Assembly: GCA_016715815.1 (NCBI GenBank)
Contig: JADJXN010000002.1
Coordinates: 62,001-126,000, forward strand
Direction of reading: 5' to 3'
Length of the DNA stretch: 64,000 nucleotides
From: Oligoflexia bacterium
Lineage (GTDB): Bacteria; Bdellovibrionota; Bdellovibrionia; JABDDW01
Shown: positions 59,588 to 64,000 of the stretch, piece after piece
Numbering within the stretch: position 1 is the stretch's first letter
Layout: each line of letters opens with the position of its first letter
The notes under the pieces: generated by a model
Seen by the model: the letters and a program-made list of their open reading frames with translations, nothing else
What the model was told of the DNA's origin: nothing
Database searches by the model: none
Program-made: the position numbers and the translations under genes

Positions 59588-60151
59588 TGGGTCTATAACA
59601 CCGCTTAAACCAGTTCTGAGCAACTGATCGTTTGGAATATCTGTTTGAGATTGCGGGCTAAACGCCTCTCCACCAATACCAAACGTGGTTGTCAGTGCAT
59701 TTTGCTGATACTGGCTTAGTGGAGTTTCATTTTTAGGGCCAACCATGACTATGGCATAACCAGGAAGTGGCTTTGGTAGAGGATAAAAATTAACAGTCGC
59801 AGGAGCTGGGGTTGCCTTTTTACTTTGTAACCTTCCAACAACGGAAATATTAAAAATTTGAGCACTAACTCCATAATTCACTGGAAGATTTATAAACACT
59901 CTATCGTTTGAGCATGTAGCCTCGATAGATTTGGCCGGCGTAAGTGGACTTGAATATGTGAATATAATTGCCGTGTTTCCCATGCAAGGACCATCGGCCA
60001 CGAGATAGGAGTCCGTCACCCCATTGTAAACAGGTACAATAGGTACATCCACCGTTTTTGCAGTGGCTTCAGTTGCTGGCTTTTTAAAGCACCCCGAAGC
60101 AAAAACAGCTAGAGCAATAATGGGTATAGTTAATACGTGCCTAAAAAACAT
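59579..60151 (-). CDS. Lipoprotein of unknown function
   Basis: The 190-aa protein has a lipobox ASGC (Cys at residue 21) followed by FKKPATEATAK. The mature part has an Ig-like beta pattern (ITSP-like strands, FINLPVNYGVSAQIFNISVVG) and two cysteines. It is separated from the gene at 60232 by 80 bp. No family is recognised. Confidence 0.7.
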   Translation of the reverse strand: MFFRHVLTIPIIALAVFASGCFKKPATEATAKTVDVPIVPVYNGVTDSYLVADGPCMGNTAIIFTYSSPLTPAKSIEATCSNDRVFINLPVNYGVSAQIFNISVVGRLQSKKATPAPATVNFYPLPKPLPGYAIVMVGPKNETPLSQYQQNALTTTFGIGGEAFSPQSQTDIPNDQLLRTGLSGVIDPSI

Positions 60152-60231
60152 CTCTAGACCCCTTCTAAACTAACCTTTCGGCCAGTTTAATGGTTTTATT
60201 AAGCACTAAAATAGATATTAACTTATTGAAA

Positions 60232-60984
60232 TCACTCGAATAATTGACTTAAAATATAAAGCGCATTAGATTGCGCATCTATGCCCTGGCGGATCATATC
60301 CTCGTTTAATTCCTGCTCTTTTCCATCTGAAGCAGGCACTCTTTTGCGTGCCGCTATATTGCTTATTAACTCATCTTGGTTCTTTATAGCCTCAGGGGTA
60401 AAGAGCTTTTCACGCATAAAAAACTCCCCACCCAGCTTTTCACAGGCCACACGAGTGTCACTTTTAATTGCTGTTTTTGCCTTAAAAGAAGCCAAGGCAT
60501 CTTCCCATAATACTCTTTGGCAAGAATATACTTTGTTAATAGCCTCATGAAATATCTTTTTGTCTGCTGGTTTTTTAAAGAGTTTTGCGTACTCTTTAAA
60601 AAGCTTGGTTTTCTCATTTTTATCAAGCTTGCCAGAAAAAACTATTTTCTCAATTTTAGCTAAAAAATCAGCCTTCATTTGCGTTTCAGGGTCAAGCTCT
60701 TGTTGCTGCCCTGGTGCCGCCGCCTGTTGTTGTTGGCCTTTTTGTGCAGCCTGCTGGTTTGAGTATAGAATTTGGCTTTGGTAGATGCTTAAAAAATTAC
60801 TTGCGTAAAGCATAACAGTAAAAAATGTGGCCACAAGTGGCGGAGCCCATATTTTAAATTTAATGTTTGAGTAGATTTTTGTTAGTAAAAACCAAGCTCC
60901 CGTTGCAAGGGCAATGCTAATAACCCAAAAAACAGCATAAGATGGCCAAAATAGTTTAAATACATCTGCAAAAAGTGTCATCAC
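60232..60984 (-). CDS. Inner-membrane protein with cytosolic or periplasmic C-domain, unknown function
   Basis: The 250-aa protein has two N-terminal membrane helices (about 15-37 and 47-68), a Gln/Ala-rich linker (about 78-100) and a helical C-terminal domain with two cysteines (YSCQRVL, VACEKLG). The Shine-Dalgarno is AAGGAG. I recognise no family, and the location of the C-domain cannot be fixed from the sequence. Confidence 0.65.
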   Translation of the reverse strand: MMTLFADVFKLFWPSYAVFWVISIALATGAWFLLTKIYSNIKFKIWAPPLVATFFTVMLYASNFLSIYQSQILYSNQQAAQKGQQQQAAAPGQQQELDPETQMKADFLAKIEKIVFSGKLDKNEKTKLFKEYAKLFKKPADKKIFHEAINKVYSCQRVLWEDALASFKAKTAIKSDTRVACEKLGGEFFMREKLFTPEAIKNQDELISNIAARKRVPASDGKEQELNEDMIRQGIDAQSNALYILSQLFE

Positions 60985-61088
60985 GGACTGGCTCCTTTTT
61001 TAAAAAGACATACTTAAACTATTCTAGCAACTTTAGCTTTCATGTTGGAGTCCAGAGACTCTAACACTTAACACATAAGACTTAAGTC

Positions 61089-61697
61089 TTAGCCCTTAGG
61101 GGTAGCTTCAATAGTCACACTGATTTCAACCGTGTCACCAATCACAGTTTTGTCAGCCAATTTTTTAGCTTTACCAATGGCTGAGGCATCTAGACTTTTG
61201 TTGTATACTATACCAAAGTCTTTTCTGTTAATTTTAGTTGTGGCAATAAAGCTTGCGCGTCTCATTCCCCATGGGTCTTTTTCAATAGTGCCTAGGTGCT
61301 CAACTGTGAAGGTCACATCTTTTGTAACTCCACGAATTGTCATGGGCCCGGTGAGCCTATATTTATCTTTGCCTACTTTTTTAAAGCTCTTTGATTCAAA
61401 TGTAATTTCATCAAATTTTGATGAATCAAAAAAATCTTCATTTCTTAGGTGCTTGTCTCTGTCGTCATTGGCCGTATCAACGCTTTTTGCTTTTATGGTC
61501 ATTTTTCCTGAGGATTTTTCAGGTTTTTTCTCATCAAAAACAAACTCGCCAGTAAATTCATTAAATCGACCCGACACTTTTCCAAAAAAATGCCTCACTT
61601 TAAACTCAACACTTGAGTGGGCAGGGTCAATTTTATAAATATTTGCATTTGCATTCACGCAAAGTGTTAGCAATGCAATTGTTAATAAGATTTTCAT
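61089..61697 (-). CDS. YceI-family periplasmic lipocalin-like protein
   Basis: The 202-aa protein has a signal peptide (about 1-18, ending ANA) and the YceI fold: YKIDPAHSSVEFKVRHFFGKVSG at the mature N-terminus (quoted IDPAHSSVEFKVRH), NRKDFGIVYNK, and VSVTIEA-like end. YceI proteins bind polyisoprenoids in the periplasm. AAGGAGA precedes the ATG. It is monocistronic. Confidence 0.92.
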   Translation of the reverse strand: MKILLTIALLTLCVNANANIYKIDPAHSSVEFKVRHFFGKVSGRFNEFTGEFVFDEKKPEKSSGKMTIKAKSVDTANDDRDKHLRNEDFFDSSKFDEITFESKSFKKVGKDKYRLTGPMTIRGVTKDVTFTVEHLGTIEKDPWGMRRASFIATTKINRKDFGIVYNKSLDASAIGKAKKLADKTVIGDTVEISVTIEATPKG

Positions 61698-61835
61698 TTT
61701 GTCTCCTTGTCTAGCCCGCGGCCTTAGCCCTTAGGCTTTTCTTTAAAAGTTTTTTTAGGATCTCCATTATAAATGCATTTTTGTTTAACCTTTCAATGAA
61801 GATTTTACGTCTTACCGTGGCAAGGGGGTTCACGG

Positions 61836-63140
61836 ATGAACAAATTTTTAATAATTACCTGCGTCTTGTTTTTGATTTCCTGTGGTAAATCTAAAAATAA
61901 TACTTCTGAAGAGCAAATTGAGCAAATAGACACAGATACTGATTTAAGTGTCATTTATGGCCCAGACGATAGGCTGGATTATTATCAAATTACAAACTCA
62001 GCCGTTTTAGAATTAGCCAACTCATCAGTGGCTCTTGTTAAATCTTCAGATTTAAGAGCCCTTAATTCTAAAGTTCAACTTTTAGGGGATTCATTTGGTG
62101 ATGATTATGGCTTATGCTCTACTGAGCCCTATAGAGAGCAAATTACAGCAGCCTTTTGCTCTGGCTCTTTAATTGACACTGATTTGGTGCTTACCGCCGG
62201 GCATTGTGTAACGTCTGTTGCAGATTGTGCACAAACAAAATTTGTATTTGGTTATAGCCAAAAAACTCCAACACAAAAAACTTATGAAGTCGCTTCAAGT
62301 GAAGTTTATGGGTGTAAAGAAATCATTCATACTCAGGCTGTTTCAAATGGGGCAGATTTTGCGCTGATAAAACTAGATCGAGTTGTTTTAAATCATAAAC
62401 CTCTAAATTTGCGCTTAACCGGCACAGCCCAAGTTGGTGATCCGCTTTTAGTTATAGGACATCCGGCGGGCCTTCCACAAAAAGTAGCCAGTGGGGCAAA
62501 AGTTCGCTCAGTTAATTCAGGTTACTTTGTTGCCAACCTTGATACTTATGGCGGTAATTCTGGCTCCCCGGTATTTAATGCAGATACGGGTTTAATTGAA
62601 GGGGTACTTGTGCGCGGGGAAGATGATTTTATAAACCAAGGGGCATGCGCTATTTCTAATCATTGTACTGATGGCAGTTGCCGCGGAGAGGATGTCACAA
62701 AAATATCTGAGGTTTTAAAGTATCTATCAATAAACCCCGCCCCTCAGCCACCCGCCTTAAATGAAGAGGTTTTTTCATCTGGCCCGCTTCAAACAGTGAT
62801 TCCTGATAATAATAAAACAGGAATAAGCTCCTCTATCAATGTGGCCACCACTCCCAATGGAAGAAAAGTCTTAATTAAAATTAATGTTTTACATACCTGG
62901 ATAGGAGATCTCATTGTTAAAATCATATCCCCTGATGGCAATACAATCACATTGCACAACCGCAGCGGTTCAAATCAAGATGATATCGTTGGCACTATGG
63001 GTGCAGACATCAATTCGTATCAATCACTTGCTCCGCTTTCTTCTGTAAGCTTAAGCGGCCCTTGGCGGCTTCAAATTCAAGATTTAGCAATGCAAGATAT
63101 TGGTAAACTACTTGAGTGGGCTGTTATTTTTAAAAACTAG
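61836..63140 (+). CDS. Lipoprotein trypsin-like protease with P-domain
   Basis: The 434-aa protein has a lipobox LISC (Cys16). A trypsin-like domain (about 50-300) has the triad His in DLVLTAGHCV, Asp in GADFALIKLD and Ser in TYGGNSGSPVF. A C-terminal proprotein-convertase P-domain (about 315-430) includes VLHTWIGDLIVKIISPDGN and GPWRLQIQDLAMQDIGKL. It should be a membrane-tethered serine protease at the cell surface or in the periplasm. The Shine-Dalgarno is AAGGGGG. All triad residues are intact. Confidence 0.9.
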   Translation: MNKFLIITCVLFLISCGKSKNNTSEEQIEQIDTDTDLSVIYGPDDRLDYYQITNSAVLELANSSVALVKSSDLRALNSKVQLLGDSFGDDYGLCSTEPYREQITAAFCSGSLIDTDLVLTAGHCVTSVADCAQTKFVFGYSQKTPTQKTYEVASSEVYGCKEIIHTQAVSNGADFALIKLDRVVLNHKPLNLRLTGTAQVGDPLLVIGHPAGLPQKVASGAKVRSVNSGYFVANLDTYGGNSGSPVFNADTGLIEGVLVRGEDDFINQGACAISNHCTDGSCRGEDVTKISEVLKYLSINPAPQPPALNEEVFSSGPLQTVIPDNNKTGISSSINVATTPNGRKVLIKINVLHTWIGDLIVKIISPDGNTITLHNRSGSNQDDIVGTMGADINSYQSLAPLSSVSLSGPWRLQIQDLAMQDIGKLLEWAVIFKN

Positions 63141-63145
63141 GCGCA

Positions 63146-64000
63146 TTAATTGGTTTTTTTCTGCAGCCCTGTTTTTACTTTGCCAGCTTCGTAGTCAAAC
63201 TGGGATCCACCAAAGCTATGAGGAATCAAATACATGGCAAACATAATAATGGCTGCAGCTATTGCAGATTTAGGGTGTGGTTTTTTAAAATTAAGCACAA
63301 AAGCTAAAAGCCAAAAAATAACAGAAAATAAAACTTTATTATCTGTAAAATCATCTCCGAAGGGAAAGCCCGTCCAATACTCACCAAATGCAAATTTTTG
63401 CACAAACGGGCCTAAAATAAAACCACCCAAGAGAAAAAACCCTGTGCAAAGTAAAACCGCTGATGGAATGGCCAGTGGCTCTTTGTCTTTTCTTCGTTTA
63501 AATAAAACAGCCTCCAAAATGGCCCATGCTCCAAATAAAAGGGCGGCAAACATAGAATAAATGTGGGGGATTAAAATAGTTAGAGGAACTGGGTCTTTAT
63601 AGCGAAGCCTCACCGGACTTTGCGGATAAAGCTTGTTGATTCCCTCTGTATTTGTAATCTGAATTTGATATTCAAGCTTCCCAGCAGCGGGTTGTATGGG
63701 CAAACTTGCTGCACCCAAACTAAATGGAATTTTAGACCACTCATCATTTGTCGGGTAGCGCCTAAATACTAACTGTGGATTATATTTTTCAAGACCTTTT
63801 GGAATTTCAATTAAAGCACCACTTGTAGTTTCATGGCTTCTTAGTGTTTTAAAACTAAACTTTTGATTATCTACTACAATTTTAATTCGCTTAGGGTGTG
63901 TTGGCCCTGTAAGACGTTGGTAAAGGGCTGTTGATAAGGAAAACACTAAGGCCAAAAATATGAGCTTCCAACTTCTGAGTAATAATTTAAAAACCTCAAT
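63146..64000 (-). CDS. Membrane protein of unknown function (5' end outside window)
   Basis: The frame is open from the TAA at 63146 to the right window edge, and the 15 codons before the TTG at 63955 are also open, so the gene probably starts beyond 64000. The visible 284 residues have a first helix (KLIFLALVFSLSTALYQ), an extracytoplasmic beta-rich domain (about 35-125) and four further hydrophobic helices. No family is recognised. It is convergent with the protease gene at 61836, with 5 bp between them. Confidence 0.65.
   Translation of the reverse strand: MEVFKLLLRSWKLIFLALVFSLSTALYQRLTGPTHPKRIKIVVDNQKFSFKTLRSHETTSGALIEIPKGLEKYNPQLVFRRYPTNDEWSKIPFSLGAASLPIQPAAGKLEYQIQITNTEGINKLYPQSPVRLRYKDPVPLTILIPHIYSMFAALLFGAWAILEAVLFKRRKDKEPLAIPSAVLLCTGFFLLGGFILGPFVQKFAFGEYWTGFPFGDDFTDNKVLFSVIFWLLAFVLNFKKPHPKSAIAAAIIMFAMYLIPHSFGGSQFDYEAGKVKTGLQKKTN

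Noticed and set aside
1..64000. CRISPR arrays, tRNA and rRNA genes
   Set aside because: No regularly spaced direct repeats or RNA-gene signatures were seen while reading both strands; a covariance-model search would be decisive.

Overview
The window is 64 kb of AT-rich, densely coded chromosome from a Gram-negative bacterium. Outer-membrane beta-barrels, lipoproteins, TolB, a Tad pilus and many Sec-exported proteins show the cell type. The gene mix (ETF-QO, PilZ and FecR proteins, KimA-like permease, class III cyclase, Haliangium-like microcompartment shell genes) suggests a former 'deltaproteobacterial' lineage such as Bdellovibrionota or a relative. That placement is inference; no rRNA or other taxonomic marker is present. 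No tRNA, rRNA, CRISPR array or gene-free stretch above 300 bp was found.

Layout. 0-5.3 kb: end of tolB, a secreted cyclophilin, cutA, small secreted proteins, ETF-QO and a PilZ protein. 5.4-7.5 kb: groESL behind a sigma-32-like promoter. 7.5-11.8 kb: beta-barrel proteins (one apparently split by a frameshift), DedA and a CheY-like regulator. 11.8-13.7 kb: a tandemly duplicated two-gene module of cysteine-rich secreted proteins. 13.8-22.6 kb: one long minus-strand Tad/Flp pilus operon (flp, four prepilin-like genes, cpaB, cpaC, a fused cpaE-cpaF, one tadB/C) ending in a Sec-exported RHS/YD-repeat gene. 22.7-31.7 kb: secreted proteins of unknown function, a KimA-like permease, the fumarylacetoacetase / homogentisate dioxygenase / flavin reductase operon and a FecR protein.

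31.8-36.5 kb is the most distinctive region: a bacterial microcompartment shell operon (BMC-T, BMC-H, BMC-P, CoA-acylating aldehyde dehydrogenase, second BMC-T, two more BMC-P). From memory its shell proteins match the Haliangium ochraceum shell set closely. The only enzyme is the aldehyde dehydrogenase, which carries an N-terminal encapsulation-peptide-like helix; no signature enzyme, phosphotransacylase or alcohol dehydrogenase is present. A REP-associated transposase with perfect 37-bp inverted ends sits exactly between the second BMC-T stop and the next BMC-P start. Related palindromes lie elsewhere in the window, and a second repeat family flanks other genes, including the end of the microcompartment operon.

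36.6-64 kb: a double-anchored prepilin-like protein, a bolA-grxD-nfu iron-sulfur operon, a phosphoesterase-like protein with degenerate metal motifs, a class III cyclase opposite a FecR/beta-barrel gene pair, aconitase, metH, an M3 peptidase, agmatinase and arginine decarboxylase (arginine to agmatine to putrescine), an M48 protease, a chromate transporter, phenylalanine hydroxylase (which with the 27-29 kb operon supplies most of a Phe/Tyr catabolic route), YceI, a lipoprotein serine protease and membrane proteins. Several genes have promoters whose -10 box ends about six bases before the ATG and lack a Shine-Dalgarno, suggesting leaderless mRNAs.
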